Shown piece after piece: positions 63,296 to 64,000 of a DNA stretch of 64,000 nt (its first letter is position 1; each line of letters begins with the position of its first letter). Position numbers and translations under genes: made by a program. This DNA comes from Bacteroidota bacterium (GTDB lineage: Bacteria > Bacteroidota > Bacteroidia > Bacteroidales > CAIWKO01). The DNA lies in contig JBAXND010000010.1 of the NCBI GenBank assembly GCA_037133915.1, positions 1 through 64,000 of the forward strand, read 5' to 3'. A model generated the notes under the pieces. The model did not search any database and was not told the origin of the DNA. It saw nothing but the letters and a program-made list of their open reading frames with translations.

Positions 63296-64000
63296 ATGAA
63301 GCGAATTTTATTGTTGGTCACACTGCTGTTGACGGGGCTTTTTGTTCATGCCTCCGATTCACTGCGTATTGTGGTAAACGGCAAAAGCCATTACCGTATT
63401 CAGGTCGCAGGCAACGCCTCCAAACGCACACATGATGCAGCCGTTGTGTTACAAAACCATATCCAAAAAATTTCAGGCGCCACTCTTGAACTGGCAGATG
63501 AATCCTACAAATCATTTTACCTTATTGTATTTGAAGAGGGATACAGTTCCGACCATACCTTTGATATCGGGCAAACCGGTGAAGAAGGGTTTCGTATCCA
63601 CAGCAACGGAAACACACTCTATTTTTCGGCAAAGACATCTCACGGAATTCAAAATGCCGTATATGATTTTCTTGAAAAGCAGCTTGGCTGCAGATACTAT
63701 GCTGCCGATGCAATTTTTATTCCCACTTCGCCCGATATTATTCTCGGACCTGTCGATGAAATTGAAAAACCGGCTTTTGATTTTCGCGCCGTTTACTACG
63801 GTGAGGCCTTTATGAAACCTTACCTAGACTGGCATAAGCTGAATAACGAACCCCACAGACGGGGCGAAACTGATTTTGCCATTTCTTCTGAATGGGGCTT
63901 GTGGGGACATACCATGCTGCGCCTTGTTCCGCCTGACAAGTATTATAAAAAACATCCCGAATATTACGCTTTGCGCGGAAAAACGCGTGTGAAAGACCAG
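63296..64000 (+). CDS. secreted DUF4838-type glycoside-hydrolase-like protein, partial
   Basis: First 235 residues; the gene runs off the right edge with no stop. Signal peptide (KRILLLVTLLLTGLFVHAS). An alpha-glucuronidase/GH20-like N-terminal domain (AAVVLQNHIQKISGATLEL ... SHGIQNAVYDFLEKQLGCRYY) is followed by the start of the DUF4838 pattern (KPAFDFRAVYY, WGHTMLRLVPP, YKKHPEYYALRG). Such proteins are usually secreted carbohydrate-active enzymes or binding proteins; the active-site residues lie mostly beyond the window. It may be co-transcribed with yicC. Confidence 0.82.
   Translation, partial: MKRILLLVTLLLTGLFVHASDSLRIVVNGKSHYRIQVAGNASKRTHDAAVVLQNHIQKISGATLELADESYKSFYLIVFEEGYSSDHTFDIGQTGEEGFRIHSNGNTLYFSAKTSHGIQNAVYDFLEKQLGCRYYAADAIFIPTSPDIILGPVDEIEKPAFDFRAVYYGEAFMKPYLDWHKLNNEPHRRGETDFAISSEWGLWGHTMLRLVPPDKYYKKHPEYYALRGKTRVKDQ

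Overview
This 64 kb window is chromosomal DNA of a member of the Bacteroidota. The evidence is a C-terminal type IX secretion (T9SS) sorting domain, a SprE/PorW-type lipoprotein, a MurF-Alr fusion, an ATP synthase cluster lacking beta and epsilon, exact Bacteroidota -7 boxes (TAnnTTTG) upstream of many genes, and almost no Shine-Dalgarno sequences. No rRNA, tRNA, CRISPR array or transposase was seen. Five or more genes appear to start at TTG. Genus cannot be named from this sequence alone.

Layout. 1-4.3 kb: hypothetical protein, fabD, a TPR/OmpA-like lipoprotein and a SpoU methyltransferase, all on the minus strand. 4.5-7.1 kb: mutS. 7.1-15.0 kb: a minus-strand envelope operon (beta-barrel, 1855-residue T9SS cargo, PD40-OmpA protein). 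15.2-17.7 kb: a small membrane protein, a multi-pass membrane protein and a glycosyltransferase. 18.0-22.5 kb: a peptide natural-product (RiPP) locus of the grasp-with-spasm type. It has a GG-leader precursor followed by a strong terminator hairpin, a secreted protein of unknown function, an ATP-grasp ligase, a 77-residue orphan protein, a SPASM protein without a radical-SAM motif and a secreted FGE/sulfatase-modifying-like protein. 22.5-27 kb: murF-alr, pdxA and a short-chain dehydrogenase.

27.3-38.8 kb is one long minus-strand block: sprE, bactofilin, AtpZ, an AtpI-like protein, a TPR protein, atpBEFHAG and a ClC-family channel. 38.9-42.4 kb: M23 peptidase, dxr, rseP. 42.5-45.3 kb: prfB (expressed by programmed +1 frameshift, visible here), recX, folE and a 6-pyruvoyl-tetrahydropterin synthase homologue. 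45.6-49.8 kb: a TPR protein, ferritin and a CPA2 antiporter. 50.2-55.3 kb: an O-acylation operon (carrier protein, two SGNH proteins, MBOAT). 55.4-64 kb: AsmA, a BASS transporter, a secreted hypothetical, an RsuA-family pseudouridine synthase with a repeat-rich tail, YraN, YicC and the start of a DUF4838-type secreted protein that runs off the window.

The most unusual content is the RiPP locus at 18.0-22.5 kb. Next is a 158-bp intergenic repeat present in two inverted copies about 23 kb apart (27017-27174 and 49948-50105), one followed by an array of 8-bp units and the other bracketed by 42-bp direct repeats.
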